This document shows positions 26,928 to 35,839 of a stretch of 64,000 bases of DNA, piece after piece. Positions within the stretch are counted from its first letter, which is position 1. Every line of letters begins with the position of its first letter. The stretch is taken from NCBI GenBank assembly GCA_964645705.1, contig CAZYAB010000001.1:124001-188000 (forward strand), given 5' to 3'. The notes below the pieces were generated by a model. It ran no database searches and was not told the origin of the DNA. It was given only the letters and a program-made list of their open reading frames with translations. Position numbers and translations under genes: made by a program. Origin of the DNA: CAXGTL01 sp964645705 (GTDB lineage: Archaea > Nanobdellota > Nanobdellia > Woesearchaeales > CAXGTL01).

Positions 26928-27587
26928 TCAGTTACAAACAAACCTGCAAATACAAACCCTGATCTTCTTAACAGGTTTTCTATGAAAAGAAAAAGATTTT
27001 TTTAATGGAAAATCCTGTTCCCAAAAATGAGTTAACTTGTATCCATTGTCAGCAGAAAATTTTTCTAAAAAATTGCGAGATTCAACTTTATGTATAGAAT
27101 AAACTGGTTTTCTCGTCGAGAAAGCAACTTTTAAAAATCTTTTGTCAGCATGTTTGTTTTTAACACCAAAAGGAGGATTCATGATAACAATATCAATTTT
27201 CATTTTTTTTAAATCAGTGCTACTCAATTTTTCAATATCTTTATGAATAATCTTATATTTCTTTTTGTCAATAGAAACAATTTTATCGTCGATAAATTTA
27301 ATATTTTCTTTTAAAATATCGAGCGCATCTTTATCTTTGTCGACGAGGAAAACTTTATCAGCGTCGAGGAAAAGCGCACCCAAACCAAGTATGCCAGTAC
27401 CGCAACCAAGGTCTAAAACAGTTTTATCGTCGATAAAATCAATTAAAGCGGCGTTCCACAAGAGAGACGCAGCCACATTAGAGTCAGTAGAATACTGCTC
27501 AAAACTCACTTTTCCTTTTGCAAAGCTCTTTAGCCTACTTAAAACAACAGATAATTGCTTCTTAGACCTTATAAACTTCATTTCCAT
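26928..27587 (-). CDS. METTL5-like N6-adenine RNA methyltransferase (COG2263 type)
   Basis: 219 aa class I methyltransferase. SAM-binding motif LDLGCGTGILGLGAL, acidic motif VFLVDKDKDALD, and catalytic NPPF in IVIMNPPFGVKNKHADKRF. The N-terminal EQYSTDSNVAASLLW is typical of the METTL5/COG2263 group, which methylates adenine in rRNA. Codon use includes unusually many TCGTCGA/GTCGAC strings compared with neighbouring genes, which continue into the next 5 kb. Start MEMKF, with MKF two codons later as an alternative. Confidence 0.88.
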   Translation of the reverse strand: MEMKFIRSKKQLSVVLSRLKSFAKGKVSFEQYSTDSNVAASLLWNAALIDFIDDKTVLDLGCGTGILGLGALFLDADKVFLVDKDKDALDILKENIKFIDDKIVSIDKKKYKIIHKDIEKLSSTDLKKMKIDIVIMNPPFGVKNKHADKRFLKVAFSTRKPVYSIHKVESRNFLEKFSADNGYKLTHFWEQDFPLKKSFSFHRKPVKKIRVCICRFVCN

Positions 27588-28260
27588 ATATAAAATCTGT
27601 ATTTCATATATTAACTTATCTTTTTTCTACACAAGACATATCAACAAAAACCTAAAACATGCTTAAGTCTCACTTTTCAGTATACAGCCATATAGAGATC
27701 ACGCACCAAGTATTGATTATAGCAAAAATAAGGCCAAAATCTCACATTTCCTATATAATCATATATAATTCCCTATATAAATCAGTAATTTCAATCTATA
27801 GCTTATAATGAGCTTAAGTCCCTATATATCAAAGTCTCACTTTACTAGTATAAAATGTTCTATATCTGTTATATAGCTTAAGTATGGTTATTAATACCCA
27901 AAAATATAGCTAAAATCCCCAATATTCCTATATGAAAGCTCTCACTTCACTATATAAAACGCCTATTATAGGCCTTGTATTGCCTTAATTCAACTATGTT
28001 CAACACTCACTTTAAGTCATATTTAGCCTTATTTTATCATATATGAAACCTTATTTTATGCATATTTTATAAAAAATCACTAAAAAAGAGACATTTTGAT
28101 CATATGAACCTCAACTTATAAAATCGCATAATTTATTGTTTTTTTATTTCTTCTAATCTTTTGCTTTTATTTTTATTTTCATTTTCATTTTTTATTAACA
28201 TTAATTCTTTATTTTATTTAATTTTAACAGAATTAATTAATTTAACAAACACCCCTAAAT
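27588..28260. repeat. Gene-free A+T-rich region with dispersed CTCACTTT repeats (cluster A)
   Basis: No gene is seen over about 670 nt. A motif of the form (A)GTCTCACTTT followed by CTATATAAAA recurs with variations at about 27667, 27740, 27831, 27949 and 28003. It is rich in CCTATATAA and TATATGAAA strings. A related cluster lies at 31.48-31.99 kb beyond the recombinase. Transcription diverges from here (minus strand to the left, plus strand to the right). Origin-like or iteron-like. Confidence 0.65.
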
Positions 28261-28395
28261 AGTCCTGTCTTAGTCCCAAAATAGTCCCACTTTAGTCCCA
28301 GCTGGGACTCCAATATCTCTTAAAACTCGAGAATATGGCCGCCATAATAAAAATCTCATTCCCAACATTGTCCCAAGACTGTCCTGGGACTGTCC
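28261..28395 (+). promoter_or_regulatory. GTCCCA-box array upstream of the coiled-coil/wHTH gene
   Basis: Within 135 nt there are repeated TAGTCCCA boxes at 28271 and 28282, and a perfect 16-bp palindrome AGTCCCAGCTGGGACT at 28294-28309. GTCCCA...TGGGAC inverted arms also occur at 28370-28390. The array ends about 50 nt before the ATG at 28443. It probably binds a dimeric DNA-binding protein, perhaps the product of the next gene. Confidence 0.7.
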
Positions 28396-28442
28396 TAAAA
28401 TTAGCGAAAGATTTATTAAGAAGTTGTGTTTTAATGTAAAAT

Positions 28443-29177
28443 ATGGCTTGGTTTTTCTCAAAAAAAAACGACATAAAAGAAGAAAAGAGTATTTCAAAAA
28501 TCAACACTTTTCTGACGACATCTTTTAATCATGTTAAGTCAGATATTCAAAATGTCGTCGAGTGGTTAAGATATTTTAATCAAAAGCAAGACGAAACTGA
28601 TAAAACATTCCTAGAACTAAATCAGAGAATTCAGCATTTAGAGCATTCCTTAAGCTATATCCCGCATATTCATGCACAGCTACAACAACTACAAAATCAG
28701 CCTGATAAAAACCAAATTTTGCTTAGTAAAGTGAGAAAATTGCATGATAAAGTTAGCATGATGGACCATGATCATAAGCCAATTTTAAGGCGTTTAGAAG
28801 AGATTGAATCAGGATTATTATCGCAAAAACCACACACAAAACCCGTGATCAACAAATTGCAGGAGGTGAGCTCTAGGCTTGAAATTCTCGAGAATCAGCC
28901 AGTTTCCCTGCCTAAGAAAACAGTCAAAGAAAAGATGTTTACAACGATCACAAGAAACTCAAAAGAATATGTTAAAAAATTGATATTAAGTTTGATTGCA
29001 AAGTATGAATCAATATCAGCAACACAACTTAAACAGATCGTCGTGGATGAGCAAGGTTTATGTTCAAAAAGCACATTCTACAGAATCTTAAAAGAAGCAG
29101 AAGAACATGATTTTATCGACGTGATAATGCATGGAAAAGAGAAAAAATATGTGTCAAAACAACTTAATTATGCCTAA
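28443..29177 (+). CDS. Coiled-coil protein with C-terminal winged-helix domain, 244 aa
   Basis: The N-terminal about 150 residues form long heptad-rich segments (FLELNQRIQHLEHSLSYI; KPVINKLQEVSSRLEILEN). Residues about 170-240 (VKKLILSLIAKYESISATQL, then KSTFYRILKEAEEHDFI) form a helix-turn-helix with wing. The layout suggests an oligomeric DNA-binding protein. A GTCCCA-box array lies directly upstream, so self-regulation or origin binding is plausible. A similar, shorter protein is encoded next. Not a recognised family. Confidence 0.75.
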   Translation: MAWFFSKKNDIKEEKSISKINTFLTTSFNHVKSDIQNVVEWLRYFNQKQDETDKTFLELNQRIQHLEHSLSYIPHIHAQLQQLQNQPDKNQILLSKVRKLHDKVSMMDHDHKPILRRLEEIESGLLSQKPHTKPVINKLQEVSSRLEILENQPVSLPKKTVKEKMFTTITRNSKEYVKKLILSLIAKYESISATQLKQIVVDEQGLCSKSTFYRILKEAEEHDFIDVIMHGKEKKYVSKQLNYA

Positions 29178-29229
29178 ATTTATATGAAAATAATTAAGTT
29201 TATAAACCTGCTTCTGAAATGGTTTTCTG

Positions 29230-29760
29230 ATGTCAGAAAAACAAGAAAAACTAAGTAATGAGAAATATGGTTTTAAACAAGCTACAAAAAAGATTATTCT
29301 CGACTTAAAACAAGAATTAAATGAACATTTGGACTCTATTAATGAGAATACAAATGAAATACACTCTAATTATGAATATATCCAGGATTTTGACAGAAAA
29401 TTAGAAAAACTAAAGATGAGGCTTGATAATCTTGAGCTTTTCTTAAGAAAAAATGTTAATTTTATCCAGTCAAATCAAGAACAAATACAGATTGAACCTT
29501 TATCAATCAATGAAAAAAGGGTTTTTATGGCCCTCTACACGTCGAATTCACCAATTTCATACTTTCATATTTCTGAAAAAATAGGATTATCAGAATCTTT
29601 GGTAAGGAATTACATCACAAATTTGATTGAAAAAGGTGTTCCAATCATCAAGAAGTACATCAATGGAAAAGCATCCATTGAATTAGAAGAAAAATTCAAG
29701 GAATTGCAAACAAAGCACAACATTGTAAAAATCCAACAAAAGAATATTTCAAACTTCTAA
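29230..29760 (+). CDS. Coiled-coil protein with C-terminal winged-helix domain, 176 aa
   Basis: The same layout as the preceding product: a coiled coil (about residues 20-85, DLKQELNEHLDSINENTNEI and KLEKLKMRLDNLELFLRK) followed by a winged helix (LSINEKRVFMALYTSNSPIS, then LSESLVRNYITNLIEKGVPI). The two genes are probably distant paralogues or functional partners. A TATA-like TTTATAAACC lies about 28 nt upstream, so this gene has its own promoter. Function unknown; DNA binding is inferred. Confidence 0.75.
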   Translation: MSEKQEKLSNEKYGFKQATKKIILDLKQELNEHLDSINENTNEIHSNYEYIQDFDRKLEKLKMRLDNLELFLRKNVNFIQSNQEQIQIEPLSINEKRVFMALYTSNSPISYFHISEKIGLSESLVRNYITNLIEKGVPIIKKYINGKASIELEEKFKELQTKHNIVKIQQKNISNF

Positions 29761-30367
29761 TCATTGCTTAAATGTTTAAGACCTAACATTTTCCTAAACA
29801 GGAAACAAATAATTCTCTAAATCAAGTATGAAAATAAATCAAAACAACAAAAAAACCAAAGAGTTATATATGAAAATAAATGAGGAGTTCAAGACGACGA
29901 AAATCAAAAACAAACACTAAAAACAATAAAAAAGTCTTAACAAGAAATCATTAAAAAACATCAAAAAAACATCAAAAAAACAATAAAAAAACACAACAAA
30001 AAAACATCAAAAATAGCAAAAAAAAACTTCAAAAAACACACATCATCCTAGCACAAAAACATGTATGAAAATTTCATTTTGCAGCCAAAATTAAAGAATT
30101 CTCAACAACAAATCGTAATCGCAACAAATCAAAAAAAGTGCTGAAAAAACGCCTTATTTTGCCTCCTCAATATCGTCAAAAACAGCCTAAATATGAAAAT
30201 AAAAAAATTTAAATATAAGTTCGTATTATTAACATTATGAGAACTTTTATTTAAATAGTGTCTAAAAAGTTTAAGCAAATCAGCAAAAAGCGAACTTTTT
30301 TATAACAATTGCAGAATATAATGCCTAAAAGATTTAAGCAAAACAAATCAAAAACAAATCAACAAAA
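29761..30367. other. Gene-free A-rich region with phased A-tracts
   Basis: No gene is visible. Between about 29953 and 30036, runs of five to nine A start roughly every 10-13 bases (29953, 29963, 29974, 29985, 29998, 30009, 30018, 30031), the spacing that causes intrinsic DNA bending. TTTAAATATAAG and TTTAAATAG near 30210-30260 look TATA-like for the recombinase gene. Confidence 0.6.
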
Positions 30368-31114
30368 ATGACAAAAAAAGATCATCCCAAATTAAAGAAA
30401 CCAAAGCACACAAAACAACAAACAGAACAAGATAGTTCCTACCATCCAACCACCCACCACCCAAAACCCTTAACCACCCACCCAAAACTACCAAAAACAG
30501 CACAATCTCATTCTTATACAAATCCTATACAAAAAACCACTAAAAAATACAGACACAAACTGCCAAAATACTTAACAAAAAACGAGATGAAATCACTGCT
30601 TTCAGTCATCAAAAACTACAGAGATAAGATCATTATTCTGTTTCTCTATAACACAGGATTAAGGATTTCAGAGCTTGTAAACCTTGAAATCAAACATATT
30701 AACTTTGAGAACAATACTGTGAAAGTGATAAGAGGCAAAGGTGGAAAAGATAGGATTGTTAACATTGTTGATGATGACTTGATCTTAGCATTAAAAGCAT
30801 ACATTGGCACAAGAAAAAAAGGTCCATTGTTTGTTAGTAATTGGGATAAGAAGTTCACATCAAGAGGAATTCAAAAAATGATTAAAAAGTATGCTAGGGC
30901 AGCTAATCTCGAAGAAATCTCGAGAATTAGCCCTCACACACTCCGCCATACATTTGCTGTTCATGCTTTAGATGCTGGAGTCAACATTGTGACCATAAAC
31001 AAACAACTCGGACACAAGTCTTTGCAAACAACACTTATTTATATGGAAATATCAAACAAAATGGCGCGTGAAGATCTTAAAAAACATCAACCATTTAAGC
31101 TAGAAAAAGATTAA
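30368..31114 (+). CDS. xerA: Tyrosine recombinase (XerA/XerD-like integrase)
   Basis: 248 aa. All catalytic positions are visible: Arg in NTGLRISELVNLE, Lys in RGKGGKDRIV, HxxR in SPHTLRHTFAVHALD, His in LGHKSLQTT and the nucleophilic Tyr in LIYMEIS. The N-terminal 60 residues are Pro/His/Thr-rich (HPTTHHPKPLTTHPKLPK) instead of a full SAM-like domain. It could be the chromosome dimer resolvase XerA or the integrase of a mobile element. It lies between two repeat clusters, with no partner recombinase gene. No ribosome binding site is seen. Confidence 0.9.
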   Translation: MTKKDHPKLKKPKHTKQQTEQDSSYHPTTHHPKPLTTHPKLPKTAQSHSYTNPIQKTTKKYRHKLPKYLTKNEMKSLLSVIKNYRDKIIILFLYNTGLRISELVNLEIKHINFENNTVKVIRGKGGKDRIVNIVDDDLILALKAYIGTRKKGPLFVSNWDKKFTSRGIQKMIKKYARAANLEEISRISPHTLRHTFAVHALDAGVNIVTINKQLGHKSLQTTLIYMEISNKMAREDLKKHQPFKLEKD

Positions 31115-32091
31115 AAAATTTCAAAAAAATTAATCAAAAATTGAGAAAAATGTCTCAGAAAATCGACAATATTTTGATTAAAAAAAACAAATAGTAATCA
31201 CAACTTATAATCAATATTCAACACATTTATCAACACTAAGTTGAAAAATCACAAGCAAAAACTATTATCTTTAAGCGAAAAATTAGTAAAAAATCATCAA
31301 AAAACAATAAAAAAATTAAAAAAAATCAACATATAATTTATAATCAAAAATCATAGACAATTAGCAATGCTAAAAATATATATTCTATAATGCAAAATAA
31401 TTGTTGCAAAATACATATTGTAAAATAATCAATCAACAATATAATTTACAATATCGAAATCAAATAATCATAACCAACAAAGTGAGTTTAACATATAGTA
31501 AACACAAAAAATAAGAAAAAGTCAATAAAAAAAATATTCAGACACAGATGCAAAAAACAACAAAAAAACAATTAAAAAACATATAAAAAAAAGCAATATA
31601 TCAAGTCTCACTTTACTATATGAAAACAACATCATTAAAAAAGCCAATTCTCAAGAATTACTCGAGAATAAGCTCTGTATTGCAAGAATTCAAAATAGAA
31701 AACATCCTAAAAACAAGCATAAAAACCATATCTTTTTGATCTAAAAATACACTAAAAACTCTCACTTTTCTATATAAAATGTCAAAAATAAGCCTTATTT
31801 TTTCTTATATTTTGCCCTATATGAAAACAATTATTCGCATTATACAAGTTAATTAAAAGTGAGTGTTTTCTATAGTAAATATCATACTTAAGAATAGACT
31901 ATATACTAAAGTAAGAAATAACACAAAAGCAAGCATAAATTGCAGCCAAATGTGGTGTGCTAAAACAAAAAGTGAGAGTTAGAGTTAGGCACTATAAATT
32001 TAGTATACTTTTTAGTATACTAATTGTGCTTTTTATCGTCGATAAAATGGTTTTCTTAACAATCGCATAAATAGGTAGAAAAATCGCGTTT
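31115..32091. repeat. Gene-free region with dispersed CTCACTTT/AAAGTGAG repeats (cluster B)
   Basis: About 980 nt without a supportable gene. The motif of cluster A recurs as AAAGTGAGTTTAACATATAG (about 31480, reverse), AAGTCTCACTTTACTATATG (about 31602), CTCTCACTTTTCTATATAAA (about 31759), AAAGTGAGTGTTTTCTATAG (about 31856, reverse) and AAAGTGAGAGTTAGAG (about 31968, reverse). The region ends with AGTTAGGCACTATAAA and TAGTATACT repeats, which also occur at 24.98 kb. Confidence 0.65.
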
Positions 32092-32376
32092 TTAGAGATA
32101 ATTTTTTAATTCTTCAGGTGTTAAATCATTGAATGCTTTTGATAAAATGTTTATTGACCCTTGTGGTGAAATCAATGATTCTATTTCTCTTAATTTTAAA
32201 TTATATTTGTCTCTGAATTTCTTTTTTATCGTCGACGGTAAATGTTCATAAACATTTGTTAAGTATTCTTTTTCCGCACTCAAATCATAAAGTTCTTGAC
32301 CACAATTATGTCTTTCTATTCTGCTGTCTATAGATTCTAGTGCTCTTTCAAACATTGCTTCTGGGTCTATTTCCAT
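32092..32376 (-). CDS. Small helical protein, 94 aa
   Basis: A charged, helical product (MEIDPEAMFERALESIDSRI; KKKFRDKYNLKLREIES) with no membrane segment and no known motif. It closes the gene-poor block on the right. The coding sequence contains a TCGTCGAC string typical of this 27-32.7 kb block. Function unknown. Confidence 0.6.
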   Translation of the reverse strand: MEIDPEAMFERALESIDSRIERHNCGQELYDLSAEKEYLTNVYEHLPSTIKKKFRDKYNLKLREIESLISPQGSINILSKAFNDLTPEELKNYL

Positions 32377-32521
32377 ATTCTAATTTTTGTCTTATTCTTT
32401 TATTAATTTAATTAGCAATCATTCGTAAAAATTACGTAATTTGTCGACGAGAAAATAGTATTTAAGAATTATGATACTTAAATAACTACTTTGAAGAATA
32501 TAATAAAAAAAATAAAAAGAA

Positions 32522-33226
32522 TTAACCAAAATAATCCAATTGCTTTTTATCAATCTGTTTTTGTGCTCTTTGTGCACCTTTTAACAAAGTCTTTAACTTG
32601 TTTTCAAATTCTTTTGCTTGCTTCATCAAAGGCTTTGTGTCGACTTTTAATCCTAGCACTTTGTCTAAAGCTCCAATCACTTTAGCAGCAGCACGAGAAT
32701 CAGGCAGATTTGAAGCAGTTTCTGCAAATATGCATGACATTGGCAACCTAGTTCTTTTTAATAATAATGCACCTGTTACACCGACGATGATTCCTTCTTT
32801 TAATAACTTCATACCATGCTTATCCATCATCTTCTTAAGCTTTGGATCTGTTGAATAATAATAAAGATTTGATGTTTTTTTACCAGGCGATCCAATTCCT
32901 TCTAAACTAATCACCATCTTTGCATTCAGCATCTTAGCAACTTGTGAAATAGCTTCTGCAATCTTCCACTCCATCTTTTTTGCAGCTGTTATTCCGTGTA
33001 TCAAAACAATATTGTATTTTTTATTATAATGAATCCCTAATGGTTCTATTATCTTGCTCTGGTGTATTGTTGCAATCGGTGGAAGATTCTCTAACCATAT
33101 ATTACCAATGAACTCAGTATCTAGGTGGTCTATCAAGAATTCTGTTGCAATTGTTCCTACCAAACCAAATCCTGGGAACCCTTCAATAATTGTGACTCCT
33201 TTTGGCTTTTTATCAAGTTTAATCAT
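32522..33226 (-). CDS. PAC2-family (proteasome assembly chaperone-like) protein
   Basis: 234 aa. The N-terminal IEGFPGFGLVGTIATEFLID and the later ISLEGIGSPGKKTSNLYYYS segment are typical of archaeal PAC2-family proteins, relatives of the eukaryotic proteasome assembly chaperone 2. The archaeal role is not established. The last 40 residues form a charged helix (KEFENKLKTLLKGAQRAQKQ). An AGGTGAAT-like ribosome binding site precedes the ATG. The gene is divergent from the acetyltransferase gene. Confidence 0.9.
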   Translation of the reverse strand: MIKLDKKPKGVTIIEGFPGFGLVGTIATEFLIDHLDTEFIGNIWLENLPPIATIHQSKIIEPLGIHYNKKYNIVLIHGITAAKKMEWKIAEAISQVAKMLNAKMVISLEGIGSPGKKTSNLYYYSTDPKLKKMMDKHGMKLLKEGIIVGVTGALLLKRTRLPMSCIFAETASNLPDSRAAAKVIGALDKVLGLKVDTKPLMKQAKEFENKLKTLLKGAQRAQKQIDKKQLDYFG

Positions 33227-33333
33227 ATCTATTCACCTCTATTGTTGATAATTGATTAAAATAGAGAAATAGTATATAAAATCTTCTGTAATCTTTGATA
33301 AACTTTAAATACCACTTCACCAAAAACAATAAC

Positions 33334-33807
33334 ATGAACATAAAACTAAGAAAAGCAAAACTTTCAGACATAAAAATATTAGATGATTTTCAACAAGGAA
33401 TAGCAATACATGAAAGGCCATTAGACAAAACAATAAAAAGAAAAGGTAGGGTTAGATATTATCATTTGAAAGAATTTAGATCATTGATTAGATCAAAAAA
33501 TGGTTTAATTCTTATAGCAGAACTAGATGGAAAACCAATTGGTTGTGGTTTTGCACAAATTAAAAAGAGTTATGCAGATTGGTCTAAGTACAAGTATAAA
33601 GGTTCTGTTGGAATGATGTTTGTTAAAAAAAGATATAGAAGTAAAGGAATTGGAAAACTAATTTTAAAACAATTATTAAAATGGCTAAAGAAAAATAAAA
33701 TAAAAGACATAAGATTACAAGTTTATGAAAATAATAACATTGCAGTTAATGCTTATAAAAAATCAGGTTTTAAAGAATATCTAAAAGAAATGGTGTATAG
33801 ACCATGA
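33334..33807 (+). CDS. GNAT-family N-acetyltransferase
   Basis: The product reads MNIKLRKAKLSDIKIL at the N-terminus. Motif A (GMMFVKKRYRSKGIGKLIL, the acetyl-CoA binding loop RSKGIGKL) and motif B (VYENNNIAVNAYKKSGFKEY) are clear, close to RimI-like enzymes. The substrate is unknown. I start at ATG 33334 because TATA-like TTTAAATACC lies about 30 nt upstream and the extra 13 residues from 33295 are not family-like. The stop overlaps the next start by four bases. Confidence 0.88.
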   Translation: MNIKLRKAKLSDIKILDDFQQGIAIHERPLDKTIKRKGRVRYYHLKEFRSLIRSKNGLILIAELDGKPIGCGFAQIKKSYADWSKYKYKGSVGMMFVKKRYRSKGIGKLILKQLLKWLKKNKIKDIRLQVYENNNIAVNAYKKSGFKEYLKEMVYRP

Positions 33808-34142
33808 TCGACCATTACTCATTCGGAACCTTTGTAATTCATGGACACACATTTAATTCAAATGTTAAGTTGATAGATGATGTTGCAAAACCATGCAGAC
33901 ACTTTGATGGCCACATAATCAAGAAATCAGATTTCGATGATTTGATTGAAGCAAAGCCTGAGATCATAATCATTGGCACAGGTGCGTCAGGTGTTGTTAA
34001 TGTTCCTCAGGATATAATTGATTTAGTAGAAAAACATAACATCAAACTCATCATCAAGAAAACAGCAGAAGCATGTCTAGAATACAATAAATTGATAAAA
34101 AGAAAAAAGAATGTTTGTGCGTTGTTGCATAATACTTGTTAA
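33804..34142 (+). CDS. Mth938-domain (NDUFAF3-like, DUF498) protein
   Basis: 112 aa, the normal length. The DHYSFGTFVIHGHTFNSNV strand pair and PEIIIIGTGASGVVNVPQDI core match the Mth938/NDUFAF3 fold. Homologues assist respiratory complex assembly in mitochondria, but the archaeal function is unknown. It is translationally coupled (ATGA) to the acetyltransferase gene. Confidence 0.88.
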   Translation: MIDHYSFGTFVIHGHTFNSNVKLIDDVAKPCRHFDGHIIKKSDFDDLIEAKPEIIIIGTGASGVVNVPQDIIDLVEKHNIKLIIKKTAEACLEYNKLIKRKKNVCALLHNTC

Positions 34143-34187
34143 GAATTAAATTGTATGTGTTTTTTGGAATAAATAAAAAAATAAAAA

Positions 34188-34985
34188 TTAATAATCAAAT
34201 TTAAGTGTTCTGAAAGAGGGGAAGAAAGTCCCACTAACAATACTTTGTTTATTTGGATCTTCATTCATTAAACCCACCATCCATTTATTGAACTCTTCCC
34301 TTGAAAAGCTAGGATAAAAAATCCAATCTTTATGGGTTTCTGCTTCTTTTGCCAACAAAGAAACATAATAATCAAGCCCATTTCTGATAAATCCTACTCT
34401 TAATTTATTAGCATGTTGATCATAACTTAGTTTATCAGCAAAATTAATTGCTCTTTGAGTCATTGCTGTAGCATATCTTAAGCCCCAAAATCTATTTGAA
34501 GTATCTAAATACTCACGTACATACCAGTTATCTGTTGCAGTTTTAATTAAAAGTGGTATTTGAGAAGCCATTGTCTCTAACATTTTAAGCCTTTGTTTAC
34601 TAAAACAACCCCTCATAATATCATTTGCCCTAGGCAAACAGTAACTAATAATCTCAGCACAATGTCTCATCAATTGTTTTGAGTGTGTTGGGAGATTTAA
34701 ATATTTGTCTGTATTCATGATTTCCAGAGCAGTATCTAAGTATTTTACAACATTCTTTGAGTTATCATAATTTAGCTGTTGTGTTTCCAGTATTTTTTCA
34801 GGGGAAAACTTAATTGCAAAAGGTACAATACCCCATTCTAAAATCCAGTTGGCCTGTCCGCAACGAGGCCTCCAATCTTTCTCACCAATTCCTGAAATTT
34901 CAACCAATTCTTTTCTTTTTTCCTCAAAATATTCATTAATATCCCCTTCTTTATAGTTGTTTTCTGAATTATCAATTATTTCCAT
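34188..34985 (-). CDS. Hypothetical protein, 265 aa
   Basis: A soluble, mainly helical protein with Trp-rich segments (KDWRPRCGQANWILEWGIVP; NRFWGLRYATAMTQRAINFA), no signal peptide and no known family. GGAGATGAT precedes the ATG. It is the second gene of a minus-strand pair. Its leader shares a 28-nt exact repeat with the leader of the upstream gene. Confidence 0.65.
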   Translation of the reverse strand: MEIIDNSENNYKEGDINEYFEEKRKELVEISGIGEKDWRPRCGQANWILEWGIVPFAIKFSPEKILETQQLNYDNSKNVVKYLDTALEIMNTDKYLNLPTHSKQLMRHCAEIISYCLPRANDIMRGCFSKQRLKMLETMASQIPLLIKTATDNWYVREYLDTSNRFWGLRYATAMTQRAINFADKLSYDQHANKLRVGFIRNGLDYYVSLLAKEAETHKDWIFYPSFSREEFNKWMVGLMNEDPNKQSIVSGTFFPSFRTLKFDY

Positions 34986-34990
34986 TTTTC

Positions 34991-35018
34991 ATCATCTCCA
35001 TCTATCAAGAACTCTTTT
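34991..35018 (-). repeat. 28-nt direct repeat, copy 1
   Basis: Identical to 35840-35867. It covers the last codons of one gene and the ribosome binding site of the next (reads ...GAGTTCTTGATAGATGGAGA... on the minus strand). It suggests an old duplication or a gene-replacement junction. Confidence 0.85.
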
Positions 35019-35835
35019 CTTTATCTTCTTCCAAAATTTGATAATAATTTAAAATACTATTTTCTATGTTCTCAACTAATATTTGCATCTCAGGAACATA
35101 TTTATTAGCAATCTTTTTACCACTACGATAATAACTATTTTTACAATTAATTATTATCATAGTTGTGGCAGCTTCTTTTACATCTTGTTCACTTAATTTG
35201 TTTGCTATTCTTTCTGCTAAATCATATTTTTTGTTCCATAAAGCTTGTTTAAAAACAATTTTTCTGCTTTCATTAATATATTCTTTATTTTCAAGCAATT
35301 CAGCACAACACATTGCATTATAAGCAATACGAAAATGGTGACGATTGAAAATTTCTTGTGCAAACATCAATGATTCATTATATTGTCTTGTTAATATCTC
35401 TTTTCTTTCTTTTTCAGATAAATTCCATTCATAATTTTCAATAAAACTTAATATCTTTTTATTTGAAGAAAAAATCTGTGACGTTGAGAGTTGTCTGACC
35501 ACCCTTTCAAATACTGTAGTTTCAACTTTTTCAATATTTGCACAATATTGTTTAGCAAGTTTTAAAACATAATTATAATATGGTATATGCTTGGCTAGAT
35601 AACAAAAACTATTAGTTATTTCCTCTTGATCTAAAGTAGAATATTTAGAAATATCTTGAATTGTTTTCTCACCTATCCTTCCTATTCTAATTAAAGCTTC
35701 AGTAAAAGCTAAATTAGCAATGTTCTTTGCTTTGTCTTCCTGGTTTGTTGCTCTATAATACATAAATCTGTAAACAGCATCTTTTGATAATAGATGTTCT
35801 TCTGTTATTTTAGTTTCTAAATTTTTATTATCCAT
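35005..35835 (-). CDS. Hypothetical alpha-helical protein, about 277 aa
   Basis: Helical, alpha-solenoid-like character with many A/K/E/Y residues (YRFMYYRATNQEDKAKNIAN; RIAYNAMCCAELLENKEY), without known motif. ATG 35835 is chosen because GGAGATGAT lies just upstream; the upstream ATG at 35850 is inside that ribosome binding site. It is the first gene of a minus-strand pair. Its last codons are part of the 28-nt repeat that also lies in its own leader. Confidence 0.65.
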   Translation of the reverse strand: MDNKNLETKITEEHLLSKDAVYRFMYYRATNQEDKAKNIANLAFTEALIRIGRIGEKTIQDISKYSTLDQEEITNSFCYLAKHIPYYNYVLKLAKQYCANIEKVETTVFERVVRQLSTSQIFSSNKKILSFIENYEWNLSEKERKEILTRQYNESLMFAQEIFNRHHFRIAYNAMCCAELLENKEYINESRKIVFKQALWNKKYDLAERIANKLSEQDVKEAATTMIIINCKNSYYRSGKKIANKYVPEMQILVENIENSILNYYQILEEDKEKSS

Positions 35836-35839
35836 TTCA

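Noticed and set aside
27265..27666. Plus-strand frame opposite the METTL5-like gene
   Set aside because: The minus-strand gene has complete methyltransferase motifs; the plus-strand frame has none.
29940..31600. CRISPR array in the A-rich repeats
   Set aside because: The repeats are short A-runs of variable length without constant repeat-spacer structure.
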